The position numbers were made by a program, and so were the translations under genes. A DNA stretch of 64,000 bases from Anderseniella sp963700895 (GTDB lineage: Bacteria > Pseudomonadota > Alphaproteobacteria > Rhizobiales > Aestuariivirgaceae), in assembly GCA_963700895.1 (NCBI GenBank), contig CAVOZI010000016.1, positions 248,001 to 312,000 on the forward strand. The letters are read 5' to 3'. Positions 1 through 6,469 of the stretch are shown here, piece after piece; position 1 is the first letter of the stretch; each line of letters opens with the position of its first letter. The notes under the pieces are model-generated. The model worked only from the letters and a program-made list of their open reading frames with translations. It was not told the origin of the DNA and did not search any database.

Positions 1-310
1 CAGCTGCGGCGGATGCTCCAGTCGTTGCATAGGTACCTTCAATGTCGGAAATTTTGCGTAGGTGCCGGGCAGTTCCGTTCAATGACATTTTCGACATGCC
101 AATCACCAAACCGGCGTTGATGCCGCTCACACTGATCGGGTAACGCTGCCCGTTACAATTTAGCGTTCCCGATCCACTGGCTGCACCAACCACAAATCCA
201 CCCTTTGTGATGTTCATACTGATGCGGCACGTCATGGCTTGCGCCGTGGATACGAACATAAGGAACGCAGTGGTTGCTAAGCAGACAACTCGGAGGCGCT
301 GGCTTTTCAT
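1..310 (-). CDS. Secreted DUF992-like protein, partial (3' end outside window)
   Basis: The reading frame starts at an ATG at 308-310, preceded by an AAGGAAAA ribosome site, and runs off the left edge, so only about 103 residues are visible. It opens with a typical Sec signal peptide ending at AQA, followed by a Cys-containing beta-rich domain (ITKGGFVVG, YPISVSGINAGLVIG, DIEGTY). It is clearly a paralog of the complete protein at 28103-28555, which shares the same order of motifs. The family resembles the DUF992 secreted proteins of alphaproteobacteria; that link rests on motif resemblance. It is probably periplasmic or exported, with no known biochemical role. Confidence 0.75.
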   Translation of the reverse strand, partial: MKSQRLRVVCLATTAFLMFVSTAQAMTCRISMNITKGGFVVGAASGSGTLNCNGQRYPISVSGINAGLVIGMSKMSLNGTARHLRKISDIEGTYATTGASAAA

Positions 311-462
311 TGGGATTTTCCTTCTGACCGTGATTCTTGAAGCACTAACTTTAGCATACAGGATTTGGCGTGATTGAGTCTTGGCAGACGTCAGAGCCGA
401 GCTTTAGGGTTTTGAGGTCAGCAAATCGGGCGCATGGGTTTCTGCCATCCGTCAACGGAAAC

Positions 463-486
463 AGGCGCTCTCCGAAGGAAACGCCC
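463..486 (-). terminator. Hairpin after VPLPA-CTERM tail, copy 1
   Basis: A GGGCG...CGCC stem with a small loop is followed by TGTTTCCG on the minus strand, about 30 bases after the stop codon of the remnant at 518-610. Similar hairpins follow other copies of the same gene tail at about 1184, 3735 and 4122, so the hairpin appears to be part of the repeated unit and probably served as its terminator. Confidence 0.4.
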
Positions 487-517
487 GTGAAAACTACAAG
501 CCTGTGATTCTCTGGTG

Positions 518-730
518 TCAGGCAGCTACAGCCTTCCGCCTTCGCCACCCTGCAAAGCCAAGCCCGCCAAGGGCTGAGAGTAGCAGCCATGCGCCTGCCG
601 GGAGAGGGACTGGTGCGACGGGTGCGACGGGCGAAACTACTTTCAACTCCACAACTAGCATGGAGTTTCTGGTTGCACCGGATTGTGCATCTTTCAGGAA
701 CGATCTTGCCGAGGACCCATCACAGGCCAA
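518..730 (-). pseudogene. VPLPA-CTERM (exosortase-sorted) protein, 3' remnant, copy 1
   Basis: The minus-strand frame ends with VPLPAG, a hydrophobic stretch (AWLLLSALGGLGFAG) and the basic tail WRRRKAVAA. This is the arrangement of the VPLPA-CTERM sorting signal recognised by exosortases: motif, membrane helix, Arg-rich end. Upstream, a VVSPVAPVAP linker and part of an exported domain remain, but no convincing start or signal peptide exists in the 70 residues before the next gene begins at 736. It is either the 3' end of a truncated exosortase substrate or, less likely, a very short gene. It is the best preserved of five such tails, all on the minus strand. Confidence 0.55.
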
Positions 731-735
731 GTTCC

Positions 736-987
736 TCAGATTTTCTTTCGACTTATAGCGGCTTTACAGGAACTCCGAGCGGTATCGCAAGCAACAACAC
801 ACTTGTTGTAAGCAGTACCTACAGGATATGTTGCGCATTCGCCCAAGCAGTCCGTCGCCTTTTTCGTGCAGCAATTCGCTGTTGTGCAACCAAAGAGCAC
901 ATCTTTCTTACTCCTTGCTTCAGATAGTTGCGCGAACCCAAACACAGTGACCGCAGATAGCACAAGCAATGCGAAGAAACTTCTCAT
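736..987 (-). CDS. Small Cys-rich secreted protein
   Basis: This encodes an 83-residue protein. I chose the ATG at 985-987 because the protein then opens with a clean signal peptide (MRSFFALLVLSAVTVFGFA) and has GAGGA upstream. The mature part carries eight cysteines in a compact pattern (a CC pair, then spaced single Cys), consistent with a disulfide-stabilised periplasmic or extracellular peptide. I do not recognise the family. It sits immediately upstream of the truncated VPLPA-CTERM tail and in a region rich in gene debris, but its own frame is intact. Confidence 0.5.
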   Translation of the reverse strand: MRSFFALLVLSAVTVFGFAQLSEARSKKDVLFGCTTANCCTKKATDCLGECATYPVGTAYNKCVVACDTARSSCKAAISRKKI

Positions 988-1183
988 TTGAAAGTCCTCA
1001 CAATCAGTGACTTTGTTCCAGTCATCGCTACGACACGACATGCTCCCTGCCGCGTATTGGGAGTAGAGAAATAACGCTCCTGAAATTGGAATGGGTCAAC
1101 AAGAATGTTGCAGTCGCCGCGCCATGCCATTTGCGGGGTGAAGGCGATTTGCGACCCTCGTTTAACCCCCCCAACGCAAAACA

Positions 1184-1275
1184 GGCGCTCCGTAGAACGC
1201 CCGCGATACCGTGATCCGTGTGTGCCGTCAGGCAGCTACGGCCTTCCGCCTGCGCCATCCAGCAAAGCCAAGCAG
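1184..1275 (-). pseudogene. VPLPA-CTERM tail remnant with hairpin, copy 2
   Basis: The minus strand encodes LGFAGWRRRKAVAA followed by TGA at 1228-1230 and then a GGCG...CGCC hairpin at about 1184-1202. Everything upstream of LGFAG is lost: the sequence switches at about 1273 to an IS630 transposase fragment on the other strand. The last ten codons match copy 1 exactly at the protein level. Confidence 0.5.
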
Positions 1276-1323
1276 ACTTTGAGCCGGGAACTTCGTGCGA
1301 TGGGCTATCGCAAGCTGTCAGCC
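1273..1323 (+). pseudogene. IS630-family transposase fragment
   Basis: About 17 codons read TLSRELRAMGYRKLSA, a conserved stretch just before the DDE domain of IS630-family transposases. The intact IS630 copy at 36.4-37.6 kb has MLKAMGYRKLSAR at the equivalent place, with close nucleotide identity over the shared core. No terminal repeats or other parts of the element are visible, so this is a relic. Confidence 0.5.
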
Positions 1324-1393
1324 ATCTCTCGCGCATCACTCTTGTGGATGCGGCAGCTTTTGATGCTGAAGCGAGCGCCGGCGGGGAATGCCA

Positions 1394-1450
1394 ATGAAAG
1401 TCAATGGTGGTTGCCATTGCGGCAAAATCCGATACGAGGCTGTCGCCCTG
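1394..1450 (+). pseudogene. GFA-family (CENP-V/GFA zinc enzyme) N-terminal fragment
   Basis: From the ATG at 1394 the plus strand reads MKVNGGCHCGKIRYEA. The GGCHCG...Y pattern is the typical start of GFA domains (glutathione-dependent formaldehyde-activating enzyme-like), whose first two cysteines bind zinc. After about 16 residues the similarity stops and a stop codon follows, just before the 3' end of the pilin gene on the other strand. It is a truncated start of a gene. Confidence 0.45.
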
Positions 1451-1454
1451 TTGA

Positions 1455-1610
1455 CTACTGCATCGCGTTGCCAATGTCGGTGAACGTGGTGGTCAGGCCC
1501 GTCTCAATGGCTGGCATCAGGGCGACAAGGGTCAGTCCCGTCGCTGCGGCGATGACGGCGTATTCGATGGAGGTGACGCCAGACTCGTCTTTGAAGAAAC
1601 GTGCAACCAT
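1455..1610 (-). CDS. Flp/Fap-type type IVb pilin
   Basis: This is a 51-residue major-pilin-like protein. The frame is open further upstream, but the ATG at 1608-1610 is chosen because AAGGAGAG lies directly before it and the product then has the standard Flp layout. That layout is a short basic leader (MVARFFKDESG), the conserved ESGVTSIEYAVIAA segment where prepilin peptidase cleaves before a Glu+5-type helix, and one long hydrophobic helix (residues about 12-35). Flp pilins assemble into Tad pili for surface adhesion. No tad/cpa assembly genes are in the window, so this is an orphan copy that would depend on machinery encoded elsewhere. Confidence 0.85.
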   Translation of the reverse strand: MVARFFKDESGVTSIEYAVIAAATGLTLVALMPAIETGLTTTFTDIGNAMQ

Positions 1611-1699
1611 AACTCTCTCCTTGGGGTTAGGAAGTCTCATTATCCAAAATGGATCAGTTGGCCCCCTCTGGCACACTCCAATGCGGCGGAGGAGGGCCA

Positions 1700-1955
1700 G
1701 AGGGGTGAGCCGCAAGTGAGAGGTTAGTCTCAACATGCAACCTCACCCATGGTTCAGCAAATGCCATGCCATCCAGCCACATGGCGGGAAGCGGCCTCTC
1801 TTGATGATTAAAATTCTGCTATCGTTAAATGCTGGCCCGGACTGAACGCAAAGCGCCGCCTCTGCGCTAGCCCGGGCCAGTGTGTTGCGTCCGCTCCAGC
1901 CGAATGCGGCTGACAGAGGCTGAAACGCCGCAACATTACTGTCCCGGTAACGCAG
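1700..1955. repeat. Structured intergenic repeat, copy A
   Basis: About 250 bases are repeated in diverged form at 3426-3678. Best conserved are the first 75 bases (AGGGGTGA...CAAATGCCATGCC) and a hairpin with perfect 9-bp arms, CTGGCCCGG at 1832-1840 and CCGGGCCAG at 1872-1880, enclosing a nested AGCGC/GCGCT stem. The element lies upstream of the pilin (minus strand) and of the small gene at 2071 (plus strand). It has no credible reading frame. It could be a noncoding RNA, a shared leader, or a decayed mobile unit. Confidence 0.45.
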
Positions 1956-1964
1956 TCTGGTGGA

Positions 1965-1980
1965 TGTGTAATTTCACACA
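1965..1980. promoter_or_regulatory. CRP/FNR-like palindrome
   Basis: TGTGT-N6-ACACA has the arm and spacer lengths of sites bound by CRP/FNR-superfamily dimers. It lies about 90 bases before the start of the YobH-like gene at 2071. A sister site, TGTGT-N6-TCACA, occurs at 29837. Confidence 0.35.
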
Positions 1981-2070
1981 TTGCAAACGCACACCCCTCA
2001 AGCGGACCACCCGCAGAGTTTGACAATGATCCTCTAATACTGCTTTCCGGACGAACGATAGGCTCTCGTT

Positions 2071-2310
2071 ATGAAGCAAATCATGACCTTCGTATCGGGT
2101 GGCGCCACGAGCATCTGGCTCCTCCTCTATCTGACTGCTTCAGGTATTCTCGTGAATAGCGCAGGACCTTATGCCGGTGCAGGCCTGGGGCAGAAGCAGA
2201 TCGACTGCACCTATTTCCACGGCACTGGAATGGTCACCAAAACCCACCTGTATTCGTCAAACGGACTGATCGGCAGGACAGTGTGTCCTCGATTGACGAC
2301 GCTCGGCTAG
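2071..2310 (+). CDS. YobH-like small exported protein
   Basis: This encodes a 79-residue product with an N-terminal hydrophobic segment (residues about 5-30), which acts as signal anchor or signal peptide. A compact region then follows containing CTYF, an aromatic Tyr, SSNGLIG and VCPRL. The order CTY-x(n)-Y-x3-G(F/L)-x5-CP is that of YobH-type proteins, small cell-envelope proteins with two conserved cysteines and no defined role. The start ATG has no strong ribosome site. A CRP/FNR-like palindrome lies about 90 bases upstream. Confidence 0.5.
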   Translation: MKQIMTFVSGGATSIWLLLYLTASGILVNSAGPYAGAGLGQKQIDCTYFHGTGMVTKTHLYSSNGLIGRTVCPRLTTLG

Positions 2311-2940
2311 TAACCGCGGTCAGCCTGTGGAGCGCCGAAAGGCGCCTGACGTAGGTTGGTAGCCAAGCTGCTCGAAACGCGCGCTGGCGACGTGACCGCG
2401 AAGCAGAAACAGGGCAGCTATTGTTTTTGGTTCCTGTTTGCGCATAGGATTTCTCCAATCCTCGCTATTAGCGTTGGACCGGGAAGCCGCTCAGCTCCTG
2501 CCCCCACCGGCAGTCGTAGCTAGCGGCTTCTCCTTATTTCAGAACAGCCAAGCAGGTCATTTCGCACGCTGGTCGCGTGACCGGCGAGGTGCGTGGCGAC
2601 GACGGCAGCTTGGAGGGGAAATCAGGGAAAGCTGCCGTAAACGCCGGGTGGACGACTGCCGCCACGCTAGTGGTATTACGCGCAGGTGGATTTACCAGTT
2701 CCATGAATAGCGCGGCGCCCCCGCGATGAACGCCAGCGATAACGTGATTTCAGCCAGCTACAGCCTTCCGCCTGCGCCATCCGAAGCAGCCTAGACCACC
2801 AAGGGTGTGGCTACTGATATTTCCACCGGCAAATGCGGTGCGAGTGGCGGCTTTATAGCAACGTCGAAGCCAGCTAGTCTGTATGCGTGGCGGGCAAACA
2901 GGACCCGCTAACAAGCAAAGCAATACAGAGGGCCAAGATC
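2311..2940. other. Intergenic region with decayed tail
   Basis: There is no supported gene in this 630-base stretch. The only recognisable content is the VPLPA-CTERM tail remnant near 2750-2835. Open frames here lack ribosome sites and family resemblance. Confidence 0.5.
2750..2835 (-). pseudogene. VPLPA-CTERM tail remnant, copy 3
   Basis: The minus strand reads GGLGCFGWRRRKAVAG then TGA at 2750-2752. The basic end is preserved, but the hydrophobic helix upstream is degraded (SSHTLGGLG) and the VPLPAG motif is gone. No hairpin like those of the other copies follows. This is a more decayed member of the set. Confidence 0.4.
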
Positions 2941-3228
2941 ATGGAATCAATCATTGCGCAGATTATCGGCGGCGCCATCGGCGGAGGCGCGGGCGGCAAA
3001 CTCCTCAGCGGCTCAGATATGGGTCAGCTCGGCAACCTGATCGCTGGTGCAGTCGGTGGTGTGGGCGGTGGCCAGATACTAGGTGGCTTGCTGGGTGCAG
3101 CGGGTGGGGATGCCGCCGCCGGTATCGACATCGGCGCCCTTGCAGGTCAGCTTGTTGGCGGCGGTGTCGCTGGTCTGGTCGTGCAGGCAATTGTCGGCAT
3201 GATCGTCAACAAGATGAAATCATCCTGA
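2941..3228 (+). CDS. Small Gly-rich hydrophobic protein (DUF, alphaproteobacterial)
   Basis: This encodes 95 residues from the ATG at 2941 (MESIIAQIIGG); the frame is open upstream but nothing supports an earlier start. It consists almost entirely of Gly/Ala/Leu/Ile repeats (GGAIGGGAGGKLL, GAVGGVGGGQILGGLLG, LVGGGVAGLVVQAIVGMI) and ends with a short basic tail. This is the pattern of a small conserved alphaproteobacterial protein whose function is unknown; Gly-zipper-like helices suggest membrane association. There is no recognisable partner nearby. Confidence 0.6.
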   Translation: MESIIAQIIGGAIGGGAGGKLLSGSDMGQLGNLIAGAVGGVGGGQILGGLLGAAGGDAAAGIDIGALAGQLVGGGVAGLVVQAIVGMIVNKMKSS

Positions 3229-3425
3229 TTGGTAGCTGCGCCGGCCAGCGCCTTAACATGAAATGAGCGCATGGCGACGGCAGGCAGATCGTTGCGGCGA
3301 CCTCTGTCCGCCTGCACACGTCGCCAATGAATGCGGGCGACGGTCGCCATGCGGTTAACAATTCACCAACAATGCCTGAACAACGAGTGGACAAACTCAA
3401 TGCAATTTTAGCGAACCCGAGGCCA

Positions 3426-3678
3426 AAGGGGTGAACTACATGTGAGGAGTTAGCTCAACACGCAACCTCGCCCGTGGGCCGAGCAAATGCCATGCCGCTG
3501 AACTACGCCCGGTGAAGCGGTTCCCGCACGGTGAGATGCTGTGCTAATTGCTGATTGCTGGTCCGGACTAGGCGCAAAGCGGAAACTCTGCGCTAGCCCG
3601 GGCCAGTGACCTGCACGCTACAGTGAATGGGGCGGACATGCTGAAGCATCGCAGGGTCACTGGTCCGGTATGCTAACG
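3426..3678. repeat. Structured intergenic repeat, copy B
   Basis: This is a diverged second copy of the element at 1700-1955. The main stem is kept: CTGGTCCGG at 3558-3566 against CCGGGCCAG at 3598-3606. The one change relative to copy A turns a C:G pair into a U:G wobble if the RNA is read from the plus strand, whereas on the minus strand it would be a C-A mismatch. Both copies are followed by a conserved ACTG(T/G)(C/T)CCGGTA block. Confidence 0.45.
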
Positions 3679-3734
3679 AAGCTACAAAACAGCTTGATGG
3701 GCAATTCGTTCCATTCCGCCTCCCCAACGTTAAA

Positions 3735-3756
3735 CGGGCGCTCCGGAGAACGCCCG
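3735..3756 (-). terminator. Hairpin after VPLPA-CTERM tail, copy 4
   Basis: Perfect 6-bp arms CGGGCG and CGCCCG enclose a short loop that can pair further, followed by TTTAACG on the minus strand. It lies 29 bases after the stop codon at 3785-3787 of the KAVAA tail. The T run is short, so termination strength is uncertain. Confidence 0.45.
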
Positions 3757-3784
3757 CTGAAAGGTATCCGGTGCTTGTCTGGTG

Positions 3785-3825
3785 TCAGGCAGCTACGGCT
3801 TTCAGGAGGAGCGCTGAAAGCCTTC
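3785..3825 (-). pseudogene. VPLPA-CTERM tail remnant, copy 4
   Basis: Only SALLLKAVAA and the TGA at 3785-3787 remain in frame. The Arg-rich box has been lost, with ALLL joined directly to KAVAA. The downstream spacer and hairpin match the other copies, which identifies it as the same unit. Confidence 0.35.
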
Positions 3826-3978
3826 TAGATAGGCGATAGTAACAGGCGCTTCGGAATGGTCTGTCTTGGGTTCAGCCAGATTGTGCCTGACTGTGGCTAC
3901 CGGCCGCACGGCTGAATTTGTCCGGGCCAGTTGCATGGTCGAATTGGTTGCCGATTTGGCGACTGCAGAATGAGTCAT
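3802..3978 (-). CDS. Small hypothetical protein (58 aa)
   Basis: The ATG at 3976-3978 is preceded by AAAGGA at a 9-base spacing, giving a 58-residue polar product (MTHSAVAKSATNSTMQLART...). It has no signal peptide, membrane segment or family I recognise. Its 3' end overlaps the decayed VPLPA tail in another frame, so it may be a new small gene built partly on old sequence, or a chance frame. The ribosome site is the only positive evidence. Confidence 0.35.
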   Translation of the reverse strand: MTHSAVAKSATNSTMQLARTNSAVRPVATVRHNLAEPKTDHSEAPVTIAYLEGFQRSS

Positions 3979-4121
3979 CTGCGTTTGTCCTTTCGTTGGA
4001 AGTAGCGCTTGCTGACATGCGTTTTGGGATTTTCTGTGACCAAGGACTCCGAAATCGACTTGACACGCTGGTGGCGCCCTGAGGGGCTTCTGGGCCTTGG
4101 TTGTTGGTCCAATGCAAAACA

Positions 4122-4235
4122 GGCGCTCCCCGAAGGAAACGCCCGCTGAACTGGTTATCCGGCGATTGTGTGCCGTCAGGCAGCTACTGCCTTCCGCCTG
4201 CGCCATCCGAAGAAGCCGAACGGCGACGGCATTCC
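4122..4235 (-). pseudogene. VPLPA-CTERM tail remnant with hairpin, copy 5
   Basis: The minus strand reads FGFFGWRRRKAVAA with TGA at 4176-4178, followed by a GGCG...CGCC hairpin at 4122-4143 ending in GTTTTGC. The sequence upstream of FGFFG no longer encodes a hydrophobic helix or VPLPAG motif. Confidence 0.45.
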
Positions 4236-4378
4236 ACCGTTTACCAAGCGTCTTTACCGACAAATTTGATTTAATTTCTCAACGTGTCCGGCATGAGGCA
4301 GCCTAGTGAGGCAATCAAGTGGCCGACGTTTTTATCACGTTCAAATTGTAAATGCCGCTATTGCCCTCAATGCTTCTT

Positions 4379-4413
4379 GCCCGTCCGTTATCATCGCGGA
4401 CGGGTTCTTTTGT
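4379..4413 (+). terminator. Rho-independent terminator
   Basis: CCCGTCCG pairs with CGGACGGG across a short loop, and the stem is followed by TTCTTTTG on the plus strand. No plus-strand gene lies just upstream, so it may be left over from a lost gene. Confidence 0.6.
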
Positions 4414-4631
4414 TGGGGGTGTTTTCTGCGCCGCGTGGCGGGCAAGTGGCCCATGCCCACGCTGTGCCGGTCCTGACGCAACAAGAAGCCCCGGATCAGG
4501 GGGATGTCCGGGACTTCTCGCGTTCCCGCTGCGAGGAGAACGTGCTGGCAAGAGTGGGATGCCGGCAGAGCCAGTATCGTCACAACCGCCACAGGACGCA
4601 ATAGCAAGCGCCGCTCAGCCGCCCCTGACAA

Positions 4632-4658
4632 GAAAACCCCCGCACTAGGGCGGGGGTT
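4632..4658 (-). terminator. Rho-independent terminator
   Basis: A CCCCCGC/GGCGGGGG stem with a 5-base loop is followed by TTTTCTTG on the minus strand. It would stop transcription coming leftwards from the 5-6 kb region. Confidence 0.6.
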
Positions 4659-4925
4659 GGTGAGGGCAATTGCACACTGGCGATGACCGACAGTTGCAGG
4701 GGGGATGGGGAGGAACTGCCGTTAGGTGGCCACAGGGAGTAACCGCTTCCGCCATGTGCAAGACTACAGCAGCACGCCGGGATGACGGGCAGATGACACA
4801 ATGGTTGCCGAAAAGAACGGCCACAGAGACTGGCTGACGCGCGTTTTGCATCTTTGGGTATGAGGGACTCTTAAACCCGCTTTCGCGCGCTGGTGGAGTC
4901 CTATGGGGCTTGTACGGCGTCCAAA

Positions 4926-4953
4926 AGAAAACCCCGGGCTGTGACCCGGGGGG
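4926..4953 (-). terminator. Rho-independent terminator
   Basis: A 7-bp stem CCCCGGG/CCCGGGG with a CTGTGA loop is followed on the minus strand by TTTTCTTTT. An almost identical stem with a TTGTGA loop occurs at 29527-29550, also facing left. Confidence 0.65.
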
Positions 4954-5051
4954 GGGGATTTAAAACCGCCTATTAAGCCAGCGTTGTTACTTTGGTGCTA
5001 CGGACAAGGGGATAATCCGCAGACAAACCAATCTCTTTCAATGGCGCTTGG

Positions 5052-5375
5052 ATGGCTCCCGAACTTGGTACAGCAGTTGTCGCTGAGACAAACTTAGTTA
5101 CGCTGGCCACAATCGGCATTGCCATTGGCACTGCCCTTTTTCTATTCGGCAAACATGTAGTAGGGACGCTCGCTAGGGCTATGTGGCTAGTCTCTGCTCT
5201 GCTATTTGGGCAGGTTGCTGTCTCCAACGATCAAGCGCTTTTGAGTATGATTGAAGCCGGCAAATCCGTTATTCCCAGCCCCAACAATGAGCAGTTCATA
5301 TGCGAACTTTATGCAAAAAGAGATAATGCATCCAATTTGCTGTGTGGCTCAGACTTGAAGGGCACCATCGATTGA
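5052..5375 (+). CDS. Hypothetical membrane protein (107 aa)
   Basis: This open frame encodes 107 residues with two likely membrane segments (about residues 16-33, ATIGIAIGTALFLFG, and 40-56, ARAMWLVSALLFGQVAV). A soluble end with two cysteines follows. No ribosome site stands out before the ATG. I do not recognise a family. Its hydrophobic pattern and length make it more credible than the surrounding noise, but expression is not proven. Confidence 0.35.
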   Translation: MAPELGTAVVAETNLVTLATIGIAIGTALFLFGKHVVGTLARAMWLVSALLFGQVAVSNDQALLSMIEAGKSVIPSPNNEQFICELYAKRDNASNLLCGSDLKGTID

Positions 5376-5578
5376 TATGGCGGATACCCCTGCCACGTTT
5401 CCCGCACGGTCCAACATAGGCCCAGCTTCAAAACCATGCCGCTACACGGGCGATTTCGTATCGAACCTATGCGGCAGGTACCAAACCACCTGAAAGACCG
5501 CTTCGCTTTAAAATCCCCCTTGTACAAGTGCGGTTTTGAGGCTGGCGACGTGATGTGAAGCTGACTTCCTTCGCTCAA

Positions 5579-6295
5579 TCAAGCTTCCAAGTCGATTGTG
5601 TCGATTAGGCGTTGCGCCCAATGAAATAGAGGGCTGCCGTATTCGTGGGCCTCTTCAATCATTGTGAGAACCTTCCGAAGATTAGCCAAGTGCTGTTCAG
5701 AAAAACCTCCAGCCCTGAGCATCGCCTCTGTCTTGCGCAGGAAGGTTGCAACAACCCTGTTGTCGTCAACATCGAAAACGTCACTGCTGCCAAGCGGTGC
5801 AGTTTCTACTGAATATCTTTCTACGCTTTGCGTAATATCTTCTCCGCTTCGCGGAATATATTTCGCACGGCTAGTCGCTTGATTTGAACCGCTTTCCTGA
5901 AAATCCGGGCAAACTATCTCCCCGTCCTTGGGTGCGGATTGTTTGTCACCCGGCAAACTGTTTCCTGTTGAAGCGGCCAAAATATCGTCGTCCGTGTAAT
6001 GCACCCGATAAACGCGATGGCGCTTGTCCTTGTGTTGTTGAGAAATCTCCAGATAGCCCCATTCCATAAGCTGCTTCACTGCCGTTGAAAGGCTTGTGTA
6101 GTGGCAGCCGCATTTCTCAGCCAATGTCTTGTGACTTGCCCAGCAGCCTTGGCCTTTGCCCAGTGGACCGCTCATCCGGTCATGCAGGCAGATTGCTGCC
6201 AGAACGCGGAAATGGAGGGCCGTCAATCGTTGGTCACTGATGGCGCGAGCTGGGAGAGGCGCAAAAGTAACTTTGGCTTTGTTGCCCTTGGCCAT
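5579..6295 (-). CDS. Winged-helix DNA-binding protein (replication/island regulator type)
   Basis: This encodes 238 residues. The frame is open to 6598, but the ATG at 6293-6295 (MAKGNKAKVTFAPLPARA) gives the usual start of this type. Residues about 20-110 form a winged helix-turn-helix: HFRVLAAICLHDR, a Gly-rich turn, CWASHKTLAEKCGCHYTSLSTAV as the recognition helices, and LMEWGYLEISQQ as the wing. The rest is polar linker and a helical end. Such proteins occur in plasmids, prophages and islands as replication-initiator-like or regulatory proteins. It lies just upstream of an IS5 element that separates it from the small island genes at 7.85-8.54 kb, which share its orientation. Confidence 0.6.
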   Translation of the reverse strand: MAKGNKAKVTFAPLPARAISDQRLTALHFRVLAAICLHDRMSGPLGKGQGCWASHKTLAEKCGCHYTSLSTAVKQLMEWGYLEISQQHKDKRHRVYRVHYTDDDILAASTGNSLPGDKQSAPKDGEIVCPDFQESGSNQATSRAKYIPRSGEDITQSVERYSVETAPLGSSDVFDVDDNRVVATFLRKTEAMLRAGGFSEQHLANLRKVLTMIEEAHEYGSPLFHWAQRLIDTIDLEA

Positions 6296-6469
6296 GTCAC
6301 CGCGTCGCCCGTGATCAACTCGCAACTGGTTGAGATTACGGTGTTTTCGACGGGTTTGAAGTATCCGATTTTGCAAGGTTGTGACGATTTGGCAGCATTT
6401 TCTTGCGTTTTTGCGCGGCCGTGCGCGCAGGGTCTGGGCATGGCAGGCATACTCTGATTCACTGTCGGG

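Larger units (their letters stand above)
3229..3801. other. Intergenic region: structured repeat and hairpin
   Basis: I see no gene here. The region contains copy B of the structured repeat (3426-3678) and the strong hairpin and stop codon of VPLPA-CTERM tail copy 4. Confidence 0.5.
4236..5051. other. Gene-poor region with three terminator-like hairpins
   Basis: I find no supported gene in about 800 bases. The region holds three strong hairpins with T runs, annotated separately. Frames here are short, without ribosome sites, and mutually overlapping. Confidence 0.5.
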
